Shown in pieces: positions 19,380 to 28,168 of a stretch of DNA of 35,458 nt. The stretch's first letter is position 1; every line of letters begins with the position of its first letter. Source of the DNA: Lachnospiraceae bacterium (GTDB taxonomy: Bacteria; Bacillota; Clostridia; Lachnospirales; Lachnospiraceae). The stretch covers positions 1-35,458 of the forward strand of contig JAQUUX010000031.1 of NCBI GenBank assembly GCA_028693705.1, in the 5' to 3' direction. The notes under the pieces were generated by a model. The model ran no database searches. It saw only the letters and a list, made by a program, of their open reading frames with translations, and was not told the origin of the DNA. Made by a program: the position numbers and the translations under genes.

Positions 19380-20494
19380 AAGCATTAGGACTTATATTAG
19401 CAGGTGGCAATAACCACAGAATGAAAGAACTTTCACAGAAAAGAGCCATTGGAGCCATGCCTATAGCGGGAAGCTATCGGAGCATTGATTTTGCTTTATC
19501 CAATATGTCCAATTCACATATTCAGAAGGTTGGTGTTATTACACAGTATAATGCAGGAAGTCTGCATACTCATCTGAGCTCATCTAAGTGGTGGGATTTT
19601 GGACGTAAACAGGGTGGTCTGTTTGTATTTACACCGAATATGACACCGGAAAACTCCAACTGGTTCAGGGGTACAGCAGATGCTATTTACCAGAATATGA
19701 ATTTCCTGAAATCCAGCCATGAGCCTTATGTGATTATCACATCTGCAGATTGTGTTTATAAAATGGATTATAACGAATTGCTGGAATATCATATTGATAA
19801 GAAAGCAGACGTTACTGTTGTTGTAAAAGATATGGACAACATTCGTGACGTGGATCGCTATGGTACCGTGAAGATGAATGAGGAAAGCCGGATTTGTGAA
19901 TTTGAAGAAAAGCCGGTAATTGCAAAATCAAATACCATATCCTGCGGTATCTATGTAATCCGTAGGAGACTGCTGATTGAACTGTTGGAGCGCTGTGCAG
20001 AAGAAGATCAGTACGATTTTGTAAAAGATGTATTGATTCGTTATCGTGATGTGAAACGCATTTTCGGTTATAAGATCAAGGATTACTGGAGAAACATTGC
20101 ATCAGTAGAAGATTATTTTGAAACGAATATGGATTTCTTAAAACCGGAAGTAAGAGAATATTTCTTCCATGAATATCCGACCATTTATTCTAAAGTAGAT
20201 GATCTTCCGCCTGCTAAATACAATGTGGGTTCGGGTATTAAGAACAGTCTGGTAGCCAGTGGCTGTATTGTAAACGGAACGATTGAGGATTCTATTATTT
20301 TCAAGAAGTCTTATATAGGAAGCAATTGCTATATCAAGAATTCGATTATCCTGAATGACGTTTATATTGGGGATAATGTTCATATTGAAAATTGTATCGT
20401 TGAGAGTCGCGGAACAATCGCTGCCAACTCCTATTATAAAGGAGAGAATGGTATCAATATTGTAGTAGAGAGAAATAATAGATATATGATATAA
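19376..20494 (+). CDS. glgD: ADP-glucose pyrophosphorylase regulatory subunit GlgD
   Basis: GlgD is the Firmicute partner of GlgC; in characterised cases it has little activity itself and raises that of GlgC in a heterotetramer. The 372-residue protein keeps the fold but has a degenerate loop, [25 protein letters not shown], where GlgC has the active-site GGxGxRL, and [10 protein letters not shown] where GlgC has GDHIYKMDY. The C-terminal half is a hexapeptide-repeat beta helix ([20 protein letters not shown]). The start is a GTG within the stop of glgC. A strong terminator follows. Confidence 0.94.
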   Translation: MKALGLILAGGNNHRMKELSQKRAIGAMPIAGSYRSIDFALSNMSNSHIQKVGVITQYNAGSLHTHLSSSKWWDFGRKQGGLFVFTPNMTPENSNWFRGTADAIYQNMNFLKSSHEPYVIITSADCVYKMDYNELLEYHIDKKADVTVVVKDMDNIRDVDRYGTVKMNEESRICEFEEKPVIAKSNTISCGIYVIRRRLLIELLERCAEEDQYDFVKDVLIRYRDVKRIFGYKIKDYWRNIASVEDYFETNMDFLKPEVREYFFHEYPTIYSKVDDLPPAKYNVGSGIKNSLVASGCIVNGTIEDSIIFKKSYIGSNCYIKNSIILNDVYIGDNVHIENCIVESRGTIAANSYYKGENGINIVVERNNRYMI

Positions 20495-20506
20495 AAGCAA
20501 CTATAT

Positions 20507-20564
20507 AACAGGGATGTTGAACGATCTTGCCACAAAGTGAAGATCATTTGACATCCCTGTTTTT
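20507..20564 (+). terminator. Intrinsic terminator of glgC-glgD
   Basis: AACAGGGATGT pairs with ACATCCCTGTT, and inside it GATCTT pairs with AAGATC; TTTT follows. It is a strong, nearly perfect stem 13 bases after glgD. Confidence 0.88.
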
Positions 20565-20614
20565 AATTGCTAGGATAACTGCAGAAGAATTGTTTCGAAG
20601 GGAGAAACAAAAGT

Positions 20615-21190
20615 ATGTTTATCATTGCAGGACTGGGAAATCCAGGCAAAAATTATGAGAATACAAGACATAACGCAGGCTTTTCGGTAATTGAGTGCCT
20701 GGCAGATCAATATAATATAGGAGTAACAGAAAAGAAGTTTAAGGCACTGATCGGAAAAGGTGTTATTGAGGGACAAAAAGTAGTTTTGGTAAAGCCCCAG
20801 ACGTTTATGAATTTAAGCGGGGAAAGTCTCAGAGAAGTAGTGGATTACTTTAAAATAGATGAAACAGAAGAACTGATCGTGATCTCTGATGATATCAGTC
20901 TGGAGCCGGGACAGATCAGGATTCGCAAAAAAGGAAGTGCCGGTGGGCATAATGGATTGAAGAATATCATTCAGCAGCTGGGTACTGATCAGTTTCAACG
21001 GATTAAAGTAGGCGTTGGAGAAAAGCCGTCTCGTATGGATTTGGCAGATTATGTACTGGGACATTTCAGTGCAGCGGATCAGGAGAAAATGGATGAAGGA
21101 GTGGCAGATGCAGTAAAGGCACTACTGGTAATGATGTCAGAGGGTGCAGACACTGCCATGAATCAGTTTAACAGAAAGAAAGAGGCATAA
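20615..21190 (+). CDS. pth: Peptidyl-tRNA hydrolase
   Basis: Pth releases tRNA from prematurely dropped peptidyl-tRNA. The 191-residue protein begins MFIIAGLGNPGKNYENTRHNAGF, holding the conserved N9 and the catalytic H19. FMNLSG, the general-acid region ISDDISLEPG and GGHNGLKNI are all present. The ribosome binding site is AAGGGAG. Only three bases separate its stop from the mfd start, a common clostridial pairing. Confidence 0.97.
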   Translation: MFIIAGLGNPGKNYENTRHNAGFSVIECLADQYNIGVTEKKFKALIGKGVIEGQKVVLVKPQTFMNLSGESLREVVDYFKIDETEELIVISDDISLEPGQIRIRKKGSAGGHNGLKNIIQQLGTDQFQRIKVGVGEKPSRMDLADYVLGHFSAADQEKMDEGVADAVKALLVMMSEGADTAMNQFNRKKEA

Positions 21191-21193
21191 GTT

Positions 21194-24100
21194 GTGAGAG
21201 CAATCACGGCACCGTTACATGAACTGGCAGAGTTCGAGGAGATTACAGCCGGATTAAAAAAAGGGACTGGACCCATTGCACTGACAGGGTGTGTGGATTC
21301 CCAGAAACTTCATATGATATATGGTCTGAGCGATGGTTTTAAAGTGAAAATCATCGTTACTTATAGTGACCAGAAAGCAAAGGAGATCTTCGAGGATTAT
21401 AAAATTTATGACAGAAATGTCACATTATATCCGGCAAAAGACTTAATCTTTTATCAGGCAGATATTCATGGTAATGAACTGATCACGGAACGTATCAAAT
21501 GTCTGAGACGAAAGATGGAAGGTAAGGCACTGACTGTTATTACCACCTTTGATGCTTTGATGACACCGCAGGTTCCGCTGAAAGTGTTCCAGGAGCATAT
21601 GCTGTCTGTTACAAAGAATAAGCCTCTTTCACAGACAAAATTGGCGAGATCTCTGGTGGCTATGGGCTATGAGAAAACCTATCAGGTGGATGCACCGGGA
21701 CAGTTCTCCATTCGTGGCGATATTGTAGATATTTTTGATCTGACAGAGGAAAATCCTTATCGTATCGAGCTGTGGGGGGATGATGTGGAGTCCATCCGTA
21801 GCTTTGATATCTTAAGTCAGCGTTCCATTGAGAACCTGGAGTCTATCTGTATCTATCCGGCAACGGAAATGATCCTGGAGAGAGACGAGTTAGAGGCAGG
21901 TTTTGCCAAAATCGAAGCAGATGGAAAGAAAACTGCAGAAGCACTGAGAAAAAATTTTAAAACAGAAGAAGCGCACCGATTGGAAAAGCTGGTAAAGGAG
22001 TTAAAGGAACAGGCTCTGGAACTGGAAATGGGTGTGAACCTGGATAGCTATATCAGATATTTTTATGAGCAGACGGCTACTTTTCTGGATATGTTTGCCG
22101 GTGATAACAGCTGTATCTTCATCGACGAGCCGGTGCATACCAGAGAACATGCAGATGCTGTGGCAGCAGAATTTAAGGAAAGTATGCAGCACCGTCTGGA
22201 AAAGGGTTATATTCTGCCGGGACAGGCAGGAATACTATATGATGTAGCTGAAGTGACAGCCAGACTGTTAAATTACAGGGTTGTGACACTGGCGTCTCTG
22301 GAAACGAAAAATCCTATTATCAAGGGAAAAGTGCATTACGATATTGTGGCGAAGACCATGTCTTCCTATAATAATAGTTTTGAATCTCTGGTAAAGGATC
22401 TGGAAAAATATAAGAAAAATAAGAGCAGGGTACTGTTGTTATCCGGTTCCCGTACCAGGGCGAAGCGTCTGGCACAGGATCTCCGGGAGAGAGAACTGCC
22501 GGCTTTTTATTCGGAAGATCCGGACAGAGAGATTCAGCCCGGAGAGATCATGACTTATTACGGCAGGGTACTAAAGGGCTTCGAATACCCTATGCTGAAA
22601 TTTGTAGTCATATCTGAAAGTGATATTTTCGGCGTTCAGAAAAAGAAGAAAAAAAGAACCAAAAAATACGAAGGTACAAAAATCCAGGATTTTGCAGATC
22701 TGAAAATCGGGGATTATGTGGTTCATGAAAATCATGGACTGGGTGTGTACCGTGGTATTGAAAAGGTTGAAATTGATAAGGTTGTAAAGGATTATATCAA
22801 GATTGAATACCGGGATGGCGGTAATCTGTATGTGCTGGCTACCGGACTGGATGTAATCCAGAAATATGCTTCCGCAGATGCCAGAAGACCAAAACTGAAT
22901 AAACTGGGTACCCAGGAATGGAATAAGACCAAGACAAGAGTTAAGGGTGCTGTTTCTGAGGTGGCAAAGGATCTGGTGGAGTTGTATGCCATCAGGCAGC
23001 AGAAGAATGGTTATCAGTTTGGCAAGGATACAGTTTGGCAGAGGGAATTTGAAGAAATGTTCCCTTATGAGGAGACCGATGACCAGATGATGGCCATCAA
23101 CGATACCAAGGCAGATATGGAAAGTCGTAAGATCATGGACCGACTGATCTGTGGTGATGTTGGTTACGGCAAAACCGAGATTGCCATCCGTGCAGCCTTT
23201 AAGGCGGTACAGGAAGGAAAACAGGTAGTATTCCTGGTACCCACTACGATTCTGGCACAGCAGCATTACAATACGTTTATCCAGCGCATGAAGGATTTCC
23301 CCATTCGTGTAGACTTGCTCTGCCGTTTCAGAACCAGTGCGGAACAGAAGAAATCCGTGGAGGATCTTCGAAAAGGACAGGTGGATATTATCATCGGTAC
23401 CCACAGAGTTTTATCCAAGGACGTGGTATTTAAAGATTTGGGACTGCTGATCATCGATGAGGAACAGCGTTTTGGAGTAACCCATAAGGAAAAAATCAAG
23501 AAAATGAAGGACAGTGTGGATGTACTGGCGTTGTCAGCCACACCTATCCCGCGTACACTGCACATGAGTCTGGTGGGAATCCGTGATATGAGTGTATTGG
23601 AAGAGGCACCAAATGATCGTATGCCGATTCAGACATTTGTATGTGAATTTAATGAAGAAATGGTACGAGAAGCCATTGTCAGGGAATTATCCAGACAGGG
23701 ACAGGTTTATTATGTGTATAACAGGGTAAATGATATTGCTGATGTAGCAGCCAGAATCAGCGCCCTGGTGCCGGAAGCCAATGTGGCATTTGCTCATGGA
23801 CAGATGAAGGAAACGGAATTGGAACGAATCATGTACGATTTCATCGATGGTACGATAGATGTGCTGGTATCCACTACGATCATTGAAACCGGCATGGATA
23901 TTTCCAATGTCAATACCATGATCATTCATGATTCCGATAATATGGGATTGTCTCAGCTGTATCAGTTACGAGGCCGTGTAGGACGATCTAACAGAACTGC
24001 CTATGCTTTCCTCATGTACAGAAAAGATAAGATGTTAAAGGAAGTAGCAGAAAAGAGATTACAGGCAATTCGTGAATTTACCGAGCTGGGAAGCGGATTT

Positions 24101-24739
24101 AAAATCGCCATGCGAGATTTGGAGATTCGTGGTGCCGGTAACCTGTTGGGCAGTAAACAGCATGGGCATATGGAAGCTGTCGGTTACGACCTGTATTGCA
24201 AGATGTTAAATGAGGCAGTAAAGAACCTGAAGGGAATCGAGACTGTGGAAGATTTCAATACTTCCGTAGATCTGGATGTGGATGCTTATATACCACCTTC
24301 TTATATTGTAAATGAAGTGCAGAAACTGGATATCTATAAACGAATTGCCGGTATCGAGAACATGTCTGAATGTGATGATATGAAGGAGGAATTGATGGAT
24401 CGTTTTGGAGAGATTCCAAAATCTGTGGATAATCTGCTTCGAATCGCACTGATCAGAGATCAGGCACATAAATTGTTCATGCCCGAGCTTCGTGGTAAAA
24501 ATAGTGAAATCAAATTCCTGTTAAGACCGGATGCTAAAATTGAAGTGGCAAATATACCGGAGCTTCTGGCAGAGTATCCAAAGAAACTGCAGTTCCAGAC
24601 TAAGGGAACACCGTATTTTCTGTATCGGTATAAGAAATGCGGGGTAGTGGAGAAGGATGAGGAGATGTTGTTGAATCTGACAGAGGAGTTGCTGGGGAAG
24701 ATGCAGGAGCATTTGCTGATTGCAGAAGTGAAAAAATGA
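21194..24739 (+). CDS. mfd: Transcription-repair coupling factor Mfd
   Basis: Mfd pushes stalled RNA polymerase off DNA damage and recruits UvrA. The 1181-residue protein is full length. It has the UvrB-like N-terminal module, the RNA-polymerase-interacting domain (KIGDYVVHENHGLGVYRGIE, about residue 500), the helicase motif I LICGDVGYGKTE (about 654), the DEEQ box (about 754), SATPIPRTLHMS, the motif VI region QLRGRVGRSNR (about 925), and the C-terminal TRCF domain. The start is GTG at 21194 with AAAGAGGCATAAG ahead. It is coupled to pth. Confidence 0.97.
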   Translation: MRAITAPLHELAEFEEITAGLKKGTGPIALTGCVDSQKLHMIYGLSDGFKVKIIVTYSDQKAKEIFEDYKIYDRNVTLYPAKDLIFYQADIHGNELITERIKCLRRKMEGKALTVITTFDALMTPQVPLKVFQEHMLSVTKNKPLSQTKLARSLVAMGYEKTYQVDAPGQFSIRGDIVDIFDLTEENPYRIELWGDDVESIRSFDILSQRSIENLESICIYPATEMILERDELEAGFAKIEADGKKTAEALRKNFKTEEAHRLEKLVKELKEQALELEMGVNLDSYIRYFYEQTATFLDMFAGDNSCIFIDEPVHTREHADAVAAEFKESMQHRLEKGYILPGQAGILYDVAEVTARLLNYRVVTLASLETKNPIIKGKVHYDIVAKTMSSYNNSFESLVKDLEKYKKNKSRVLLLSGSRTRAKRLAQDLRERELPAFYSEDPDREIQPGEIMTYYGRVLKGFEYPMLKFVVISESDIFGVQKKKKKRTKKYEGTKIQDFADLKIGDYVVHENHGLGVYRGIEKVEIDKVVKDYIKIEYRDGGNLYVLATGLDVIQKYASADARRPKLNKLGTQEWNKTKTRVKGAVSEVAKDLVELYAIRQQKNGYQFGKDTVWQREFEEMFPYEETDDQMMAINDTKADMESRKIMDRLICGDVGYGKTEIAIRAAFKAVQEGKQVVFLVPTTILAQQHYNTFIQRMKDFPIRVDLLCRFRTSAEQKKSVEDLRKGQVDIIIGTHRVLSKDVVFKDLGLLIIDEEQRFGVTHKEKIKKMKDSVDVLALSATPIPRTLHMSLVGIRDMSVLEEAPNDRMPIQTFVCEFNEEMVREAIVRELSRQGQVYYVYNRVNDIADVAARISALVPEANVAFAHGQMKETELERIMYDFIDGTIDVLVSTTIIETGMDISNVNTMIIHDSDNMGLSQLYQLRGRVGRSNRTAYAFLMYRKDKMLKEVAEKRLQAIREFTELGSGFKIAMRDLEIRGAGNLLGSKQHGHMEAVGYDLYCKMLNEAVKNLKGIETVEDFNTSVDLDVDAYIPPSYIVNEVQKLDIYKRIAGIENMSECDDMKEELMDRFGEIPKSVDNLLRIALIRDQAHKLFMPELRGKNSEIKFLLRPDAKIEVANIPELLAEYPKKLQFQTKGTPYFLYRYKKCGVVEKDEEMLLNLTEELLGKMQEHLLIAEVKK

Positions 24740-24744
24740 GAAAA

Positions 24745-24900
24745 GGGACGCGATTCCCCTCATATAGTCCAATGCGGGCCCGCTTTCGCTACGTTAAAAA
24801 CGTAACAGTACTATGGAATTTTCGGCGCTGCGCTGGAAAATTCCTAGTGCTGACGTTTTTAAAGTGCCCGTATTGAACTATTTGAGGGGAATCGCTGTCA
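24745..24900. repeat. Very long imperfect palindrome 3' of mfd
   Basis: GCGATTCCCCTCA at 24750 pairs with TGAGGGGAATCGC ending at 24895. Pairing continues through ATAGT/ACTAT, CGGGC/GCCCG, TTAAAAACGT/ACGTTTTTAA and a core GGAATTTTC..GAAAATTCC with GCGC inside. The arms are about 70 bases each, with unpaired patches. It starts six bases after mfd and may end that transcript, but there is no run of T after it. It is related to the element at 12458-12563. Confidence 0.75.
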
Positions 24901-24941
24901 CTTGCATATTTTTACTACAGCAAATAGTAAATGCTGATGAC
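24897..24941. repeat. Second, smaller imperfect hairpin
   Basis: GTCA, GCAT and TTTACTA in the left arm pair with TAGTAAATGC and TGAC in the right arm, around the loop CAGCAAA. It directly follows the long palindrome and precedes the DUF523 promoter. Its role is unknown. Confidence 0.45.
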
Positions 24942-24965
24942 ATTTCCTCTGAGCGAATGGAAGCA

Positions 24966-24994
24966 TTGACATACATTATCGGAAATGGAATAAT
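24966..24994 (+). promoter_or_regulatory. Predicted promoter of the DUF523 gene
   Basis: A perfect TTGACA (24966-24971) and AATAAT (24989-24994, 5 of 6) are 17 bases apart, 40 bases ahead of the gene. Confidence 0.7.
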
Positions 24995-25034
24995 GACGTT
25001 TACGAATTAAAGAGGAATGATATGGAGTAAGGGT

Positions 25035-25472
25035 ATGAGAAATTCGGGTATAAAAGAAAATGTACTAATCAGTGCGTGTCTGCTGGGGGTTCATTGCAGG
25101 TATGACGGGAATGGGAATGAGATAGAGCAGGTGGATAAGCTGCGGGAAAAGTATAATCTGATTCCGGTTTGTCCGGAGGTGTATGGCGGGTTGGCGACAC
25201 CGAGAGATCCGGCGGAACGAAAAGATGACAAGGTTGTCACAAAGAGTGGAGCAGATGTGACGGAACAGTTTGTTCGCGGGGCCAAAGAGGTTATGAAACT
25301 GGCAAAGTTTTACGACTGCCATATGGCGATTTTAAAGGAACGAAGTCCCAGCTGTGGCAGTGGGATGATCTATGACGGAACTTTTAGCAGAAAGCTGGTC
25401 GCCGGAGATGGGATGCTGGCAGAGCAGTTAAAAGAGATTAGGATGAAGATAGTTGGTGAAAGTCAGATATAG
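25035..25472 (+). CDS. DUF523 family protein
   Basis: The 145-residue protein has the complete DUF523 (YbbK-like) pattern: VLISACLLGVHCRYDGNG, VCPEVYGGLATPRDPAE, DVTEQFVRGAKE, and AILKERSPSCGSGMIYDGTF. The conserved cysteines (in ACLLG, HCRYDG, CPE and SPSCGS) suggest metal or iron-sulfur binding, but no function is established. The frame opens at 25017, but the ATG at 25035 has GGAGTAAGGG ahead at better spacing. It has its own promoter and terminator. Confidence 0.9.
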   Translation: MRNSGIKENVLISACLLGVHCRYDGNGNEIEQVDKLREKYNLIPVCPEVYGGLATPRDPAERKDDKVVTKSGADVTEQFVRGAKEVMKLAKFYDCHMAILKERSPSCGSGMIYDGTFSRKLVAGDGMLAEQLKEIRMKIVGESQI

Positions 25473-25479
25473 AATATAG

Positions 25480-25527
25480 AAGAAGTGCAGTTCCAGGTAA
25501 ATTTTACCATGGAGCTGCACTTCTTTT
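25480..25527. terminator. Bidirectional terminator between DUF523 and SLC13 genes
   Basis: AGAAGTGCAG..GGTAAA pairs with TTTACC..CTGCACTTCT; TTTTATA follows on the + strand and a T-rich stretch on the minus strand. It serves both converging genes. Confidence 0.82.
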
Positions 25528-25548
25528 ATAATAAGGAATATTCAAAGA

Positions 25549-26832
25549 CTAAAATGCCGGGAAAATAGTCATGGTATAGAAGATATAAGCCAGTGCAAGT
25601 ACAATAGAAACAGGCCAGCTCTGTTTTACCAATGATTTCAAATCATATCCACCGGCACCCATTGCCATTGGAATAGCAGGTGTAGCCATAGGAGTCATGT
25701 AAGCGGTCAAACAGCCAGCACTGATTAAGCACAGTAGACCGGTTGGATTTGCGCCAACAGCCTGACAGGTCAATAAACAGATAGGAACAAATATGCTTTG
25801 TACGGCCTGATTTAACATAACCTGTGTCATCAGGAATGGCAAAATAAAGAATAATGCACCAATTAAATAATTATTCTGTGTATCACCAACAATAGAGGAT
25901 AACCAATTACCAATAACAGTACCTGCACCGGTTGCATTTAATGCATTTCCCATGGCAAGAGCACCAACATAAATCATAGCGATAGAAATAGGCATTGCGT
26001 TGATTGCTTCTCTTTCTGTTAAGGTTCTGCATACAACTAAAAGTAAAGCACCGATGAAACATACCTGCCAGTTTGCAATCCCAATATTTTTTCCAAAGAA
26101 AAAGCAAAGGATGGAAACAAAAAAAATAATGTAGCCCATAGCTTCAGAAAATGGATGTAAAGGTGTTTTCTCTGCTTTGTTAGTTTCTTTCATGGAGATA
26201 GGAACAATTGGCTTATCCGGTGCAAACTTAGGTGCGATAAAAATAGCCCATAAAATAATCAGAATATAAGCCGGAAGACGTCCAATAGTAAACGTCATTG
26301 GGGTAAAGTTTGCAGCAAAGCCATAAGTTTCCAGAAATCCGTTGAACTGGCCGGACATCATAACGGCACTACCGAAGGGAAGGATACCGCAGCATCCGAT
26401 ACAGACAACAACCAGAGGAAACATTACCTTGAAAGAGCTTACCTGAAATTCTTCACACATACTAAATGCAAGCGGGAAGACAACGGCAAAAGCAACCATA
26501 GGACTGGTTAAGAAGCTGGTTAAAAGAGCAGCTAAAATAATGTAACCAATATAAGCTTTACGGAAAGAACCACCGGCGAGCTTTACTACCTTCTGAGACA
26601 TATTATCTACAAAACGGGTTCTGTTCAAACCGGCAGCAATAATAAACATTCCGACGATAACAACAGTATTTGTATTGGCAAAACCACCAAGGGCAGTTTC
26701 TGTGTCAATACAGCCGGTTAGCATTAGCAAAATCAAGGTTAATAAGGATGTGATTGCCATGGGAATCTTATTAAGACCATAGCTGATCAGGGACAATACA
26801 AAAATTATAATACATATAGTCATTGTGTTCAT
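25549..26832 (-). CDS. SLC13/DASS-type anion permease
   Basis: A 427-residue protein with about eleven hydrophobic segments and the ion-transporter superfamily layout, a repeated half with re-entrant loops. The repeat motifs are visible: SFLTSPMVAFAVVFPLA and GCCGILPFGSAVMMSGQ in the first half, LMTQVMLNQAVQSIFVPI and MTPMATPAIPMAMGAGG in the second. Such carriers import di- or tricarboxylates, usually with Na+. The start at 26832 is set by AAGGAG just ahead; the nine extra codons upstream lack support. Its promoter lies just downstream of the LysR gene on the same strand, so that regulator probably controls it. Confidence 0.85.
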   Translation of the reverse strand: MNTMTICIIIFVLSLISYGLNKIPMAITSLLTLILLMLTGCIDTETALGGFANTNTVVIVGMFIIAAGLNRTRFVDNMSQKVVKLAGGSFRKAYIGYIILAALLTSFLTSPMVAFAVVFPLAFSMCEEFQVSSFKVMFPLVVVCIGCCGILPFGSAVMMSGQFNGFLETYGFAANFTPMTFTIGRLPAYILIILWAIFIAPKFAPDKPIVPISMKETNKAEKTPLHPFSEAMGYIIFFVSILCFFFGKNIGIANWQVCFIGALLLVVCRTLTEREAINAMPISIAMIYVGALAMGNALNATGAGTVIGNWLSSIVGDTQNNYLIGALFFILPFLMTQVMLNQAVQSIFVPICLLTCQAVGANPTGLLCLISAGCLTAYMTPMATPAIPMAMGAGGYDLKSLVKQSWPVSIVLALAYIFYTMTIFPAF

Positions 26833-26930
26833 AATGATTCTCCTTCTTTTGATGAACAAGTATCAAAGTTTCAGATGGTTCCACATTATTACAATAGTGA
26901 AAATGATTTGCCGAATCGATTTATGACATT

Positions 26931-26959
26931 ATTATGGCTATATCATGAAAAAAGGTCAA
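26931..26959 (-). promoter_or_regulatory. Predicted promoter of the SLC13 permease gene
   Basis: On the minus strand TTGACC (26954-26959) and CATAAT (26931-26936) are 17 bases apart. TTATGACA occurs at 26921-26928 and 27029-27036, with the related TTATGATAATGACA at 26991-27004; these flanking repeats are possible LysR sites. The 222-base gap is otherwise A/T-rich and empty. Confidence 0.55.
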
Positions 26960-27054
26960 ATAAACAAAATGTTAGAATTATAAAAAAAATTTATGATAAT
27001 GACATTTTTCACAAAAAACCAAATTGTTTTATGACAAATATCACAAGGTTTAAA

Positions 27055-27921
27055 TCAGTCGAACTTTTTACAAAAGTCAATCAGTTGCTGAAGCTCATAA
27101 TATGGTTTCTGATTTTTAGGCCAAAGTAAACGTGCAGTATAAGTTATAGAAGGCACCAAAGAGATACCGACAGAGTTTGGAATAGTATGGCATAATCTTT
27201 TGTTTACAAAACCACCGGCGAGATCAGTGCTTACCATTTGCTGTACATTGGTAAATTGAAGTGTCTCATAAATAACATTCATATTTGCGCCTGACTGATG
27301 GAATAGATCTGCTATTAAATCTGTTAATGCAAAGTTAGCACCACGGAACAAAACCAAAGGAACACCGTCTAATTGTTCTATCTTTATCTTACGGTTTTGG
27401 GCAAGTGGGTTTTTTTTAGAAACACAAAACAGCATTTCATCTTCATACACATCTATCTGATTAAAAGCAACATCTGTAACATTGGTTAGAATGGCACAAT
27501 CCAGATTTTCGTTTTTTAGATCTGAAAGAAGTCCTTTACTGCCATTTTCCACGATTTCCAATTGAGAATTAGGACAAAGTATTTTATAGGAAGGCAATAA
27601 AATAGGAAGAAAATAGGAACCGGCCATAACAGGTATACCCAAACGGATTGTTTTTTTGTGCCGGCCGAGCTCTGTCATGTTCCGCTCAAAGGTATCTACT
27701 TCTTTTAATAAGAAATTACTTTTTTCCAGAAAAAGTTCTCCGGCTGTCGTTAATTGAAATTTTTTAGTGGTACGGTTCATGAGAACCAAATTAAATTCTT
27801 CTTCCAGTTCCCGGATTGCAATTGTGATAGTAGGTTGGGAAACGTGAAGGGCGGCAGCAGCTTTGGTTATGCTTTTTTGTTCACAGGCAGATTGAAAGTA
27901 ACGCAGTTGTTGTAATTTCAT
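27055..27921 (-). CDS. LysR family transcriptional regulator
   Basis: A 288-residue LysR protein: the N-terminal winged helix-turn-helix (MKLQQLRYFQSACEQKSITKA, SQPTITIAIRELEEEFNLVLMNRT) is followed by a periplasmic-binding-like effector domain. The ATG at 27921 is preceded by TAGGAGGATTTCC; the 22 codons further upstream are unlikely. It is transcribed away from the dehydratase gene at 28169, the usual arrangement for a LysR activator and its target, and it also stands directly upstream of the SLC13 gene. It could control both. Confidence 0.92.
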   Translation of the reverse strand: MKLQQLRYFQSACEQKSITKAAAALHVSQPTITIAIRELEEEFNLVLMNRTTKKFQLTTAGELFLEKSNFLLKEVDTFERNMTELGRHKKTIRLGIPVMAGSYFLPILLPSYKILCPNSQLEIVENGSKGLLSDLKNENLDCAILTNVTDVAFNQIDVYEDEMLFCVSKKNPLAQNRKIKIEQLDGVPLVLFRGANFALTDLIADLFHQSGANMNVIYETLQFTNVQQMVSTDLAGGFVNKRLCHTIPNSVGISLVPSITYTARLLWPKNQKPYYELQQLIDFCKKFD

Positions 27922-28060
27922 GGAAATCCTCCTAATAGAATCTCTTGTTGTAAAAAGAAAGATAGAATACCGAATAATCCAGTACAAATAATATTTTTAT
28001 TATAAATGAAAACAACAAATAATTATATAATTTTTTTATGATAGCAAATAAAAAAACTAT

Positions 28061-28089
28061 TTTACTATAAAATTTATAATAACTATAAT
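28061..28089 (+). promoter_or_regulatory. Candidate promoter of the dehydratase-OFA operon
   Basis: TTTACT (28061-28066) and TATAAT (28084-28089) are 17 bases apart. The divergent spacer (27922-28168) is very A/T-rich with several other TATAAT-like strings, so the choice is tentative. Confidence 0.45.
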
Positions 28090-28168
28090 GACAGCACAGT
28101 ATTACAAACGTGAGAAAGGCTTGCCGGCCCGTAAAATTTCAAAAGGTGAAGGGAGAAGGATATAATAA

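Noticed and set aside
22571-23404. 277-codon frame on the minus strand inside mfd
   Set aside because: It is antisense to well-conserved Mfd helicase motifs and reads as a low-complexity His/Leu/Ile-rich shadow.
24813-25010. 65-codon + strand frame after mfd
   Set aside because: It is made of the right arm of the long palindrome and the DUF523 promoter, with no ribosome binding site.
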